From NCBI GenBank assembly GCA_910588225.1, contig CAJUQT010000011.1:28407-92406 (forward strand): DNA of 64,000 nt. Reading direction: 5' to 3'. Under the pieces are notes generated by a model. It was not told the origin of the DNA, did not search any database, and saw only the letters and a program-made list of their open reading frames with translations. The stretch is from an uncultured Acetatifactor sp. (GTDB lineage Bacteria; Bacillota; Clostridia; Lachnospirales; Lachnospiraceae). Made by a program: the position numbers and the translations under genes. How positions within the stretch are numbered: position 1 is the stretch's first letter; every line of letters starts with the position of its first letter. Positions 15,925 through 23,830 of this stretch are shown piece by piece.

Positions 15925-16080
15925 ATGCTTGCATTTTTTAATGAGATCCTTCAGTGTTACAAGCTTCTGGTTGATTTTCTGTTTGCTTACAAGTTAGCCG
16001 GGGTGCCTGTTGGTTATATCATAACAGCCTGCTTTATTTTCTGTATTGTAGTTCGGTATATTTTGGGAGGTATTAAGTGA
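15925..16080 (+). CDS. 51-residue membrane protein of the inovirus
   Basis: Starts at the ATG two bases after the preceding stop (GAGGAGGATAATC ribosome site). One amphipathic stretch and one strong helix (GVPVGYIITACFIFCIVVRYILGG). The stop TGA overlaps the next start (TGATG), so translation is coupled. Minor coat protein (pVII/pIX-like) is a reasonable guess. Confidence 0.55.
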   Translation: MLAFFNEILQCYKLLVDFLFAYKLAGVPVGYIITACFIFCIVVRYILGGIK

Positions 16081-16910
16081 TGGATGAATCTATGGAAATG
16101 GTTCCCAGCGAAAATATTCCTGCTGAAGAATCTGAAAGTGAGGTTTCTGGAAATGAATTATTACAGCCGGAGGCAGAACCGCCGCAGGAAACACATTATC
16201 CTGTTTTTTCCCTTTCGCCTGACGGTGAGATTATTTCGGATACTCCGGAAACTGCTGAGGATGAGTCTTCGGCTCCCGGCGCGGATGAGCTGCCGTCTGC
16301 TATACAGCCGACACCTTCCCCTTATGCTGTACAGGTTAATGAGGGTGATTATCTCGTGATACCCGGCAGTAATGGGAATCCTACTGTCATTATGCAGCAG
16401 CCGCAACAGGAGCCGGAAGAGGATCCGCTGGATGCTTACGCTGAACAGATTGATTCCATACAGTCTGACATTGCCTATCTTGCATCTGTCCAGGCATCCA
16501 ACTATGGATACCTGGGTTCGCAGGCTCTGGATACTTTTGACAGGGTTGTCCAGCAGAACTCCTACCGTTATTATTGTGCTTTCCGGGATGGTTCTGACAC
16601 TTATAATGGTGTGCTTTATTTATCTGACCACATTTCCCGGTCCGGCAGTACCGTAACCATGGAAGATGCGCTGCAGGTGAGAGTTTACCGTACATACAGC
16701 GGAAATACCTACTATTACTACTACTCTTCTGCCGGTGCCGGTGATGTGGCTGTGAATTTATCCGGAAATCTGATGTACTATACCAATACTGCAGATAATT
16801 ACCCGACTCTGGGCGGTATCTCTGTACCTTACCGCTATCCCTCCTGGGTGATGCTGGTATTGTTTGTGGGCCTTCTGGCCGCATTTTTCGCATGGAGGAA
16901 ACGATCATGA
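16080..16910 (+). CDS. Acidic membrane-anchored inovirus protein
   Basis: 276 residues. The first 120 are acidic, Pro- and Glu-rich and of low complexity (ESESEVSGNELLQPEAEPPQ); then a short coiled segment (DAYAEQIDSIQSDIAYLASVQ) and a Tyr-rich beta domain (NSYRYYCAFRDGSDTYNGVLYLSDHI) precede a C-terminal helix (WVMLVLFVGLLAAFFAW) with a basic RKRS end. No N-terminal signal peptide is seen. It may be a second virion tip or adsorption protein; the family is not recognised. A GTG codon one position upstream is an alternative start. Confidence 0.6.
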   Translation: MDESMEMVPSENIPAEESESEVSGNELLQPEAEPPQETHYPVFSLSPDGEIISDTPETAEDESSAPGADELPSAIQPTPSPYAVQVNEGDYLVIPGSNGNPTVIMQQPQQEPEEDPLDAYAEQIDSIQSDIAYLASVQASNYGYLGSQALDTFDRVVQQNSYRYYCAFRDGSDTYNGVLYLSDHISRSGSTVTMEDALQVRVYRTYSGNTYYYYYSSAGAGDVAVNLSGNLMYYTNTADNYPTLGGISVPYRYPSWVMLVLFVGLLAAFFAWRKRS

Positions 16911-17065
16911 TACAGACATTAAGCGATTTAATCGGCCTTGACCTTTCGGCCTGTAATCAGGATTTAGTATTAATTATAGCGGCCATGTTTTTGTTGCTGG
17001 TGATTTCTTTTCTGTATGATATCGGTATCATGCTTTTCGGATACATAGGAGGAAAACGCCGATGA
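16907..17065 (+). CDS. 52-residue membrane protein of the inovirus
   Basis: Overlaps the preceding gene by four bases (ATGA). One helix LVLIIAAMFLLLVISFLYDIG and a basic end IGGKRR, the charge pattern of filamentous phage coat proteins in which the basic C-terminus faces the DNA. Confidence 0.55.
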   Translation: MIQTLSDLIGLDLSACNQDLVLIIAAMFLLLVISFLYDIGIMLFGYIGGKRR

Positions 17066-17217
17066 TTGAGGTGATGCAGACTTTAATCTCCTGGCTGACT
17101 ATGTTGTTAAATATGTTTTTGGCGGATGGTGGATATATTGGCCTGGCTGTTGTTTGCTTCCCCATACTTGCTCTGCTGGTAAAGGCGGTCCGCTCTCTGG
17201 CATCGAAAAAGAACTGA
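17062..17217 (+). CDS. 51-residue membrane protein of the inovirus
   Basis: Overlaps the preceding stop by four bases, with the ribosome site GGAGGAAAA inside the upstream gene. Hydrophobic through GYIGLAVVCFPILALLV, ending KAVRSLASKKN, again a basic C-terminus. Coat or assembly candidate. Confidence 0.55.
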   Translation: MIEVMQTLISWLTMLLNMFLADGGYIGLAVVCFPILALLVKAVRSLASKKN

Positions 17218-17272
17218 CTGGTATGCCTTAAGGCTTATCATACAATTATTTTAAAGAAGGAGGTAACTTTTT

Positions 17273-17521
17273 ATGCTGTTTATGAATGTTGCTGCAAAGT
17301 ATTATCCGTATGTTATCGCTTCCGGCGGTAGCACCTCTGGAAATACTTCCATGAGTAATGTGCTTTCCATGGCCTCTGAGCTCATGTCATGGGTTATTAC
17401 TCAAATGGCTGCGATTCTCACTTTTATTACCGGCAATACGCTGATTCTCGTATTTTTTATTATGACCATCTGCGGTTTTGCTGTGGGATTTCTTATGAGA
17501 ATCTGGCGTTCTGTGGGATAA
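17273..17521 (+). CDS. Candidate major coat protein
   Basis: 82 residues. It has the strongest ribosome site of the element (AGAAGGAGGTAAC), is preceded by a 55-base spacer with a GCCTTAAGGC inverted repeat and followed by a large hairpin, so it is a separately controlled, highly translated unit. A Ser/Gly-rich N-terminal part (SGGSTSGNTSMSN) is followed by one long helix (TLILVFFIMTICGFAVGFLM) and a basic end RIWRSVG. That position and shape fit the major coat protein, followed by an attenuator hairpin as in Ff phages. Confidence 0.6.
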   Translation: MLFMNVAAKYYPYVIASGGSTSGNTSMSNVLSMASELMSWVITQMAAILTFITGNTLILVFFIMTICGFAVGFLMRIWRSVG

Positions 17522-17528
17522 GACCCAA

Positions 17529-17563
17529 AAGCCCTGCGGAAAGCGCAGGCTTCCGCAGGGCTT
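17529..17563 (+). terminator. Attenuating hairpin after the coat gene
   Basis: Perfect 13-bp stem AAGCCCTGCGGAA with its complement and a 9-base loop, but no T-run. It should reduce rather than stop transcription into the assembly and replication genes. Confidence 0.6.
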
Positions 17564-17582
17564 ACATGGAGGATACACTGGC

Positions 17583-17738
17583 ATGAATTTATATGATTTC
17601 ACTGTGAAATTACTCAGTTTGTTTTTGATTCCCTTTCAGGCTGCATTTATGGAATCTGTTTTCGGTTCTGTATTTTTATTTTTGATTGTTGCTTCTCCAG
17701 TGCTTCTTTTTCTTAAGCTCTGGCGTTATTTAAGATAA
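17583..17738 (+). CDS. 51-residue membrane protein upstream of Zot
   Basis: ATG follows GGAGGATACACTGGC. Two hydrophobic stretches (FTVKLLSLFLIPFQAAF and SVFLFLIVASPVLLFL) and a basic end KLWRYLR. It lies between the coat hairpin and the Zot gene, where filamentous phages often place minor coat or assembly proteins. Confidence 0.5.
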   Translation: MNLYDFTVKLLSLFLIPFQAAFMESVFGSVFLFLIVASPVLLFLKLWRYLR

Positions 17739-17753
17739 TTTTGGAGGTTACAT

Positions 17754-18548
17754 ATGTATGTACTGCTCTTCGCTTTCTGGTTTTTGATGATATTTTGTAT
17801 GTACTTCAGCTTTAAGTACCGCAATCCTTATAGATTAATTATGGTGTTCGGAAAAAAGGGTTCCGGTAAGACCACATTTCTGACGAAGACCGCAGTAAAT
17901 GCCATGCGTAAAGGTAAGGCTGTCTACTCCACTGTGGAAGTACCCGGCGCGGTTCTGTTTGATGTTCAGAACATAGGTCTGTACACGTTTCCTCCTGAAT
18001 CGGTGGTTTTGATAGATGAGGTTGGAATGATCTGGGATAACCGCAACTATAAGAATTTCAGGACTGATGTCCGTGATTATTTCAAGCTCCAGCGCCAGTA
18101 CCGCAACACGGTTTATCTTTTCAGTCAGACTTTTGATGTTGATGTGAAGCTTCGGAATCTTACCGATGCCATGTACCTGTGCAAGTGCCATATGGGATTT
18201 TTGAGCATTGCTCGGAAAATTAAAAGGGACATTGTAATTGTCAGCCCTCAGGGTGACAGTGAGGCCCGGATTGCTGATAACCTTGAATTCGAACCTTTTA
18301 TTTTTGCCCTCTTTGGTGCAAAGTCTGTGATTTTTACTTTCATTCCTAACTGGGCTAAATATTTTAAAAGCTTTAATCCAAAACCACTGCCGCTTATGGA
18401 AGGCTCCCTTTGTCCGTCGCTTTTGAAATCTGAGCGTTCCCGGAAATGGTTTTCCTGGCGGATGCCGTTCTTTATGTTTTTACAGGACCTTTTTGATTTT
18501 GATAACATAGATCCGCTGCTGTGGTGGTATCTTTCATCTATAAATTAG
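17754..18548 (+). CDS. Zot-like inovirus assembly ATPase (pI family)
   Basis: 264 residues. The Walker A motif GKKGSGKTT is at 33-41 and Walker B VVLIDE at 84-89, followed by WDNRNYKNF and FSQTFDVDVKLRNLTD, all characteristic of Zot/pI proteins that drive extrusion of filamentous phages through the membrane. A hydrophobic helix is at the extreme N-terminus (residues 2-20), whereas Ff pI and CTXphi Zot have theirs after the ATPase domain; a second weak hydrophobic region lies near 190. This gene is the best single marker that the element is an inovirus. Confidence 0.9.
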   Translation: MYVLLFAFWFLMIFCMYFSFKYRNPYRLIMVFGKKGSGKTTFLTKTAVNAMRKGKAVYSTVEVPGAVLFDVQNIGLYTFPPESVVLIDEVGMIWDNRNYKNFRTDVRDYFKLQRQYRNTVYLFSQTFDVDVKLRNLTDAMYLCKCHMGFLSIARKIKRDIVIVSPQGDSEARIADNLEFEPFIFALFGAKSVIFTFIPNWAKYFKSFNPKPLPLMEGSLCPSLLKSERSRKWFSWRMPFFMFLQDLFDFDNIDPLLWWYLSSIN

Positions 18549-18566
18549 CTTTCAGGGGGTGTTTTT

Positions 18567-19631
18567 ATGGCTTCTCGTGATAAATCCGGCCGCTCTTACG
18601 GTACCGGCCGTACCCGTAACTATGCAACTGTTGTTTACCAGGAATCCGCACCTGCCGACTGGCAGGCTGTTCTTGAAGAATGTTTCATTTCTGCTTTTAT
18701 ATCTCCCTATCATGACAAGGATAAGAATCCGGATGGAGAAGACAAAAAGCCTCATTGGCATGTGATGATCATGTTTGATACGGTCAAAACCAAAGAGCAG
18801 GCGAAAGAAATCTTTGATAAAATCGGTGGAGTTGGTTGTGAAGTCGTTAACTCTATGCGTGGTTATGCCCGGTATTTGTGTCATCTGGATAATCCTGATA
18901 AGTATCAGTATGACAGGAAGGATGTTATCTGTCTTTCTGGTTCTGATTATGAAAATGTAATTGGTCTTCCATCTGATAAATATACTGCTCTTGCTGATAT
19001 GGTGGATTTTATTGTTGACGGTAATATTTATAGTTATGCTGTTTTTTTGTTTTGGTGTCGTCTAAATCGTCCTGACTGGTTTAAGGTGCTTTGTGATAGT
19101 AGCTCTGCTTTTATAGAGCGTTTTATACGGAGTAGGTATTATGACCGTAAAGAGTCTATATCCGGTGCTATTGGTTTAATGCAGGAGGATAATTTTGTTA
19201 ATTATGCTCCTCTCTTCCGCCTTCTTGGCGAGCGTAAATTAAAGAGATCTGATTTGCTTGATGTTATATCTCGTAAAACATTTAATAAATTGACTAAAGG
19301 TTATCCCGTTGACCTCAAGACCATTAATAAAATATGTGATTTTTTACAGTGTCAGCCTGGTGATGTGATGGAGTTTGATAAAAAGATGGAGTCAGCTCCG
19401 GAGGAACCAGCAGATCCGGTCGGGCATTCGGTGGATGATTCTGTAGAACCTGCAGGTACAACGTTAATGGAAGGCGATGTTGAAGCCGAAGCTGTATTTG
19501 TGGAGCCGCCTGTTCTTCCAAAGGCAGAACGTCAGGTTCCGGCCGTAAAAGGCAACCGGTATTCCCGCCGGTATTATAAAAAGGTAAAAGGTCTCGGCGG
19601 TGGTGGCAGTGTGCAGCTTTCCCCTCCCTGA
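18567..19631 (+). CDS. Rolling-circle replication initiator (Rep_2 family) with C-terminal HTH
   Basis: 354 residues. The N-terminal half is a pMV158 RepB-like HUH endonuclease: SPYHDKDKNPDG, then the metal-binding KPHWHVMIMF (His63, His65) and SMRGYARYLCHLDNPDKYQY with Tyr100/Tyr103 as candidate nicking residues. Residues about 213-271 (FRLLGERKLKRSDLLDVI, then KLTKGYPVDLKTINKICDFL, ending QCQPGDVMEF) are a Cro/CI-type helix-turn-helix of the HTH_26 kind. The last 80 residues are acidic then basic. The protein should nick the origin at 12481-12512; the extra HTH could let it bind the origin repeats or regulate its own operon. Confidence 0.88.
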   Translation: MASRDKSGRSYGTGRTRNYATVVYQESAPADWQAVLEECFISAFISPYHDKDKNPDGEDKKPHWHVMIMFDTVKTKEQAKEIFDKIGGVGCEVVNSMRGYARYLCHLDNPDKYQYDRKDVICLSGSDYENVIGLPSDKYTALADMVDFIVDGNIYSYAVFLFWCRLNRPDWFKVLCDSSSAFIERFIRSRYYDRKESISGAIGLMQEDNFVNYAPLFRLLGERKLKRSDLLDVISRKTFNKLTKGYPVDLKTINKICDFLQCQPGDVMEFDKKMESAPEEPADPVGHSVDDSVEPAGTTLMEGDVEAEAVFVEPPVLPKAERQVPAVKGNRYSRRYYKKVKGLGGGGSVQLSPP

Positions 19632-19802
19632 TTTTCTTTACGTGAGCCCTTTTCTCTTGACTTAAACTAATCCGTCGATATCCGTCATTTGGGTAACGAG
19701 CCCATGTTGGCGCCCACAGCGCCGGGCGAGTTCTTCAAATTTGACTGGCACCGACCCTATTCAAGCGCTTTTGTCCTTTGTATGTAAAGATTGGAGGTTT
19801 TT
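19632..19802 (+). other. Phage spacer with GC hairpin, possible single-strand origin
   Basis: 170 bases without a gene. It contains GGCGC-CCACA-GCGCC (about 19709-19724) and the imperfect repeats GTCGATATCCGTC. A conversion origin for complementary-strand synthesis would be expected somewhere in the element; no known consensus is recognised here. Confidence 0.3.
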
Positions 19803-20009
19803 ATGCCTAATACAGTAGCTTTTGCCATGCGGAACATGATTTCTCTGTCTTATGATTTTATTTGTTTGCGCTGTTGTTATGAGGATGGTATTTTTGCTGT
19901 TATGCACAATCCCAGTTATTCAGATGCAATGTCCGCTTATGGGGACTATCCACTTGTACGCTCTTTTATTTCTTATAAGGTGCTTTATATTGATGTGTTT
20001 CCTATTTAA
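19803..20009 (+). CDS. Small inovirus protein at the distal end, unknown
   Basis: 68 residues beginning MPNTVAFAMRNMISLSYDF, chosen over an upstream ATG because TTGGAGG would overlap that start. Moderately hydrophobic with three cysteines and several tyrosines. No family recognised. It is the last gene before the attachment hairpin. Confidence 0.55.
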   Translation: MPNTVAFAMRNMISLSYDFICLRCCYEDGIFAVMHNPSYSDAMSAYGDYPLVRSFISYKVLYIDVFPI

Positions 20010-20013
20010 AATA

Positions 20014-20158
20014 AAACTATTCGTTAAACTGATTGTTTCACAAATAGTTTCTATGCGGGCGGACTCCAGACAGCGGTAAATAATGTCGTCCGCCCAGAAA
20101 CTACCGCTCCTGCTCCTCTCACGCTTTCGTGAAACATGACAAGTTTAACGAATAGTTT
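20014..20158 (+). other. Folded single-stranded attP-like structure at the copy 1/copy 2 junction
   Basis: AAACTATTCGTTAAACT (20014-20030) is the exact inverse complement of 20142-20158, which lies in the att core. After a small internal loop, TGTTTCAC (20034-20041) pairs with GTGAAACA (20129-20136). Between the arms a second hairpin forms: TAGTTTCT (20045-20052) with AGAAACTA (20096-20103) and GGGCGGAC (20057-20064) with GTCCGCCC (20088-20095). The result is a branched ssDNA hairpin whose stem is the recombination core, as described for the CTXphi attP used by XerC/XerD. Confidence 0.65.
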
Positions 20159-20203
20159 ATAAGTGATTTTAGAATATCCACTATTAATTCTTTTGCAGGT
20201 ATC

Positions 20204-20232
20204 TTGCAATCAAAATTTGCATATGCTATAAT
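20204..20232 (+). promoter_or_regulatory. Antitoxin RNA promoter, copy 2
   Basis: Same TTGCAA - 17 - TGCTATAAT promoter as in copy 1. Confidence 0.75.
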
Positions 20233-20238
20233 GCCTGT

Positions 20239-20329
20239 AGGCACAAAATGATGATAGTATCCATGGGATACACAACAGAACGAACCCCTGAAAGTACTCG
20301 CAATACTTTCAGGGGTTCTTCTTCTTTTT
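20239..20329 (+). ncRNA. Antisense antitoxin RNA, copy 2
   Basis: Second copy of the par RNA II-like transcript, ending at the 14-bp terminator stem 20283-20317 and its T-rich tail. Complementary to the start region of the toxin gene at 20363-20449. Confidence 0.6.
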
Positions 20330-20362
20330 CGGAGAAGTCAACCGTTCGGGCCCGGTCACCGC

Positions 20363-20449
20363 TTACTCATCTCCATCGAGCCACTTGCACAGGTAGTAGG
20401 CTGCTACACTGGCCAATAAGGAAATGATGAATGATGATAGTATTTCCAT
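20363..20449 (-). CDS. 28-residue type I toxin, copy 2
   Basis: Identical to the gene at 12236-12322: one hydrophobic helix, short charged tail, strong ribosome site, and a promoter TTGCTC - 18 - TATAAT at 20527-20498 on the minus strand. Confidence 0.65.
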   Translation of the reverse strand: MEILSSFIISLLASVAAYYLCKWLDGDE

Positions 20450-20607
20450 GGTATACACCCCCTTCCTGTCACCAGTATTAGGGGCGGTAACAGAAAGATT
20501 ATATCATATCTGCTCTAATTGGAGCAATATATTCTTATTTTTGCTGTTTTTCGATGGATTTTGCGGAGCTGCTCTCTGCCCGGCCTGTGGTAAAGCTGGT
20601 GTTTTGG

Positions 20608-20688
20608 CACAGGGGGTCACTACGACTATACCCCCTGTGTTCAGCGTTCAGGTTACCCTCACAAACTTTGCCCTTTGCCCTTTGTCCT
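20608..20688 (+). other. Rolling-circle origin, copy 2
   Basis: Same nick hairpin (20608-20639, loop with ACTACGAC) and tandem heptamers (20665-20688). With the copy 1 origin it brackets exactly one unit genome. Confidence 0.75.
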
Positions 20689-20752
20689 TTTTACTATGGC
20701 TTTCTGTAATCCCGGGGAACAGGATTTCTTGGGTTTCGAAGTCGGCCCTTTG

Positions 20753-20784
20753 AAAACAGGCCCCCGGTTCGCCGGGCCTGTTTT
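20753..20784. other. TTCG-loop GC hairpin, copy 2
   Basis: Same structure as 12626-12657; terminator or packaging-signal candidate. Confidence 0.5.
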
Positions 20785-20850
20785 CTCGACGCGCGAAACC
20801 CTTAGAAATCCATTTTTCGCTTCAAATAAAAGATTTCATTTGTCCTTAAG

Positions 20851-21006
20851 CCTTTATTTATGCGGCCTTGTGGAATAATTTTCCCTGGGAAAGATAATGA
20901 GATGCCTGAAAAGCCTTTATTTATGCGGCTTTGCGGTGGGCCCCAGGAACAATTTTCCCTGGTAGAAATATAAGGTGTCTGCAATCCCTTTATTTATGCG
21001 GCTTTC
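20851..21006. repeat. Three spaced CCTTTATTTATGCGGC repeats, copy 2
   Basis: Same triplicated motif as in copy 1, starting at 20851, 20914 and 20987. Confidence 0.6.
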
Positions 21007-21036
21007 CGGATTCTTCCAGGAAAAGTATATAAAATA

Positions 21037-21065
21037 AAACCGCCCCGGTGGCTCTGGTGCGGTTT
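21037..21065 (-). terminator. Repressor operon terminator, copy 2
   Basis: AAACCGC/GCGGTTT stem followed by TATTTTAT on the minus strand. Confidence 0.65.
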
Positions 21066-21097
21066 ATAATTTTATATTTTTAATTTACATTCGAATT

Positions 21098-21331
21098 TTA
21101 GTTTTTGATACATTGGTCGTTCTTAGTTTCATATCTTGAATTTATAAAACTTTTTATAAATGCTCGATTTCTTTGGTTACTTAAAGTATATACTAATCTG
21201 ATTTCATTTTCGTTTATCCATTTTTCTAATTCATCATATTCTATGAAATCATTTTCTTCACATATATCTACTATTCTAGCAAGTGCTTCACATCTTTTAA
21301 GTTCTTCATATCTTTTATTTTTAGTTTTCAT
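21098..21331 (-). CDS. Small charged protein of the repressor operon, copy 2
   Basis: Identical 77-residue product to 12971-13204; unknown function, overlaps the repressor gene. Confidence 0.6.
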   Translation of the reverse strand: MKTKNKRYEELKRCEALARIVDICEENDFIEYDELEKWINENEIRLVYTLSNQRNRAFIKSFINSRYETKNDQCIKN

Positions 21332-21548
21332 GTTTTGTATTTACTCCGGTTCCTAGTATCCAATCTGCACTTACTTCGTAAAAGTCTATTAAAGTGCATA
21401 AGTTTTCTATACTTGGTTCTCTGTCTCCTCTTTCTATTCTTGATAGTATTGGTTGGGTTATGCCTGTTAAATCTTCTACTTGTTTTTGAGTATAACCGGC
21501 TCTTTCTCTTGCTTTTTTAAGTTTTTTTGAATAATAATCTTTATACAT
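21321..21548 (-). CDS. XRE-family phage repressor, copy 2
   Basis: Identical 75-residue Cro/CI-like repressor to 13194-13421. Two repressor genes in the array double the gene dose and should give strong immunity to the same phage. Confidence 0.85.
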   Translation of the reverse strand: MYKDYYSKKLKKARERAGYTQKQVEDLTGITQPILSRIERGDREPSIENLCTLIDFYEVSADWILGTGVNTKHEN

Positions 21549-21590
21549 ACTGACTCCTTTTTTTAATTGTATATTTTTATCAATTTCATA

Positions 21591-21656
21591 TATGTCATAT
21601 TGACATATTTTTGTTGTTTTTGCCATATGTCAAAATGGCATATTTTGTGCTAAAAT
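21591..21656 (+). promoter_or_regulatory. Divergent promoter and operators, copy 2
   Basis: Operators at 21591-21607 and 21626-21642 and extended -10 at 21648-21656, as in copy 1. Confidence 0.75.
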
Positions 21657-21826
21657 ATCCTTATAGGGGTTCCTATATCACGAGGCGTCCCGGGAGCGCC
21701 ATGGTGCATAAAAAGCTCTTCCTGGATTTTGGGCGGAGTATCACACATGCTTTCTTTAGTATACGAAGAGAGGTTGCTCATGTGTGCTACTCTCCCACCC
21801 CCAGTAAAAAGTATAGGAGGCAATAC

Positions 21827-22003
21827 ATGATTATACAAACCAGTGTCGGTGAGTTTGGAAATTTCAAAGATATTCGTACTCACATGATTGTAGAGAATCT
21901 TCAGACAATTGAAATCTATTCTGTGGTTTACTGGGGAATTCCGGTATTGTCGAAGGGTTATTATACTCTTCCGCAGATTGACTTTATTATTAATGCGCAG
22001 TGA
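21827..22003 (+). CDS. Small inovirus protein, unknown, copy 2
   Basis: Identical to 13700-13876 (58 residues). Confidence 0.65.
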   Translation: MIIQTSVGEFGNFKDIRTHMIVENLQTIEIYSVVYWGIPVLSKGYYTLPQIDFIINAQ

Positions 22004-22010
22004 GGTGCTT

Positions 22011-22199
22011 ATGAATCCCTGTAAAGAAATCTGTTCTGGTTGTTTTTATTGGAATGAATTTTTTAATGAGTGTATGGACCCTATGGGCAATCTGGGTATC
22101 TGCAATACTCTTCTGCAGGCAGCTCATCCAGATGACAATGTTCCTGCTGGTTGTGTGGAACCGCCTGAGGACTGTAGCCTTTTTGGGTTTCATAATTAA
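22011..22199 (+). CDS. Small Cys-rich inovirus protein, copy 2
   Basis: Identical to 13884-14072 (62 residues, CKEICSGC motif). Confidence 0.65.
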   Translation: MNPCKEICSGCFYWNEFFNECMDPMGNLGICNTLLQAAHPDDNVPAGCVEPPEDCSLFGFHN

Positions 22200-22240
22200 A
22201 TTAATATTTTAAAATCCCATTGGAAAGAGAGGTAAAAGGA

Positions 22241-22513
22241 ATGAATTTAGTGGGTAAACAGATGGTGGACTTTAAGAATGATAAGGGTGAACAGATAAAA
22301 GGTATTAAGTTACATTTTATTTGTCCTGATGACCGTGTTTCCGGTCAGGCGGCAATGACTCAGTTTTTTAATGCCGGCCATGCGTTGTATGATTTAGCGG
22401 CCACGATGCCGTTAGGTGAGTTTGAGTTTGCTTATGGCCCCCGGGGCCGGGTAGTTGACATTAAGCTTGTGGAGGCTCCGGCGTCTGAGAAGTCCGGCAC
22501 CAGTAAGCAGTAA
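22241..22513 (+). CDS. Putative ssDNA-binding protein, copy 2
   Basis: Identical to 14114-14386 (90 residues). Confidence 0.5.
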   Translation: MNLVGKQMVDFKNDKGEQIKGIKLHFICPDDRVSGQAAMTQFFNAGHALYDLAATMPLGEFEFAYGPRGRVVDIKLVEAPASEKSGTSKQ

Positions 22514-22537
22514 TTATTTTTAAGTGAGGTATCAGTC

Positions 22538-23827
22538 ATGATCAGAGAAATGAGAATGAAATTTTTTAAATCCCCTTTGAAACTTCTTTTTTCTTTGATT
22601 GTGGCTGTTTCTCTTTTTCTGGGTGATTTTGTGCAGCTTGAAAGTTATGCTGCTGAAGAGGATTTATATGTTTATTTTATTGAGACTGGGTTCACTTATT
22701 CGGATTATGCTTTTAAACATTTTAGTTCTGCGCCATCTTTTTCTTCAAAATATGGTGTTTATGATTTATATTCTGAAGATGGTGAGTATATAGGCCAGAA
22801 AGATATTTATGTATGGGTATCTAACATTAAGGATGAGACTGGGAATCCGTATCATTTTACAGATCGCCCTTTTGTTTTAACCAGTGATAATAAAGAGCCG
22901 TCTGCGGCTACTCGTCAGGCTTCTTTTTATAATATGAATTACTCTTTTTCTAAGGACCTGCAGAATGTGAATCCTTTTGAGTTTAATTTTTATCCAACTT
23001 CTACAGGTATGTCTTATTCTACGCCTATTTCCTGGGATTATTCAAATATTACATTGACTGTTTCTTCTTCTGGTAGGGATATTTCTGATTCTCCTTTTGT
23101 TTATGTTGAATACAAATTATCTGCTGATAATTGGCCTATTATGGATCCAGGTTCTTATATGCTTTTCTTTTATAGCCAGCTTTATGATTCTATGAATATT
23201 CCTTCTGTTTTGTTGGATACATTACATTCTGTTCCTATAAATATTGTTTCTTTTAATGCTTTGCAAAATTGTACTGCATTTTCTCGTTCTTCTCGTCCTG
23301 GAACATTTTATTATTATTTTGATTATTTGGGTTGGTCTAATCCGGGTGATTTATCTTTTATGGTTGCTTATTATATTGATCAATCTATTCCAGCCTTTAA
23401 TTTTGTTTCCACTGCAAATGATTATTGTCGTTTGTTTCGGGCTGATTCTCTTACTGCAATTAGTGTTTTGAACAATACTTCTCAGGCTCAGATAAACGCC
23501 GGTAATAAAAATGCAGATGATATCATGCATTCCTATGATAACACTGCCGGTGATGCCGCGAATGGTGAGCTGTCTTCTATACTTTCCGGCATGGAAGACG
23601 CAGAGAATAAAACCTGGCTTGCGTCTCAGGAATCTATAGGTTCCTATGTGTTTACTGACATTCTTAATTTTTCCGCAGGTCTTATGTCCGGCCTCTCCCT
23701 GATTTTTTCATTTGCCAACAGCTTTTTCCTTGCCAGCGGAGATTTATCAGTCATTGTGTCAGTGCTTTACTGTATGGCGTTTCTTGCAATTATTTTAGGT
23801 TTATGGAGATTTTTCAGGGGGTCATAG
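22538..23827 (+). CDS. Secreted pIII-like virion protein, copy 2
   Basis: Identical to 14411-15700 (429 residues, signal peptide and C-terminal anchor). Confidence 0.65.
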   Translation: MIREMRMKFFKSPLKLLFSLIVAVSLFLGDFVQLESYAAEEDLYVYFIETGFTYSDYAFKHFSSAPSFSSKYGVYDLYSEDGEYIGQKDIYVWVSNIKDETGNPYHFTDRPFVLTSDNKEPSAATRQASFYNMNYSFSKDLQNVNPFEFNFYPTSTGMSYSTPISWDYSNITLTVSSSGRDISDSPFVYVEYKLSADNWPIMDPGSYMLFFYSQLYDSMNIPSVLLDTLHSVPINIVSFNALQNCTAFSRSSRPGTFYYYFDYLGWSNPGDLSFMVAYYIDQSIPAFNFVSTANDYCRLFRADSLTAISVLNNTSQAQINAGNKNADDIMHSYDNTAGDAANGELSSILSGMEDAENKTWLASQESIGSYVFTDILNFSAGLMSGLSLIFSFANSFFLASGDLSVIVSVLYCMAFLAIILGLWRFFRGS

Positions 23828-23830
23828 CGT

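Larger units (their letters stand above)
12011..20137 (+). mobile_element. Inovirus (filamentous phage) genome, copy 1
   Basis: An 8,127-bp unit bounded by the 20-bp core. It contains a type I toxin-antitoxin locus, rolling-circle origin, repressor region, an early block of small genes, a signal-peptide virion protein, a series of one-helix membrane proteins, a Zot-like ATPase and an Rep_2-type initiator. That order and the Zot plus Rep pair are diagnostic of Inoviridae. The coding strand is rich in T, as in many single-stranded DNA phages. No integrase or transposase gene is present. Confidence 0.9.

Noticed and set aside
16390..16908. Minus-strand ORF of 172 codons in the phage
   Set aside because: Shadow of the acidic membrane protein; composition is Arg/Ser/His/Pro-rich as expected of an antisense frame.
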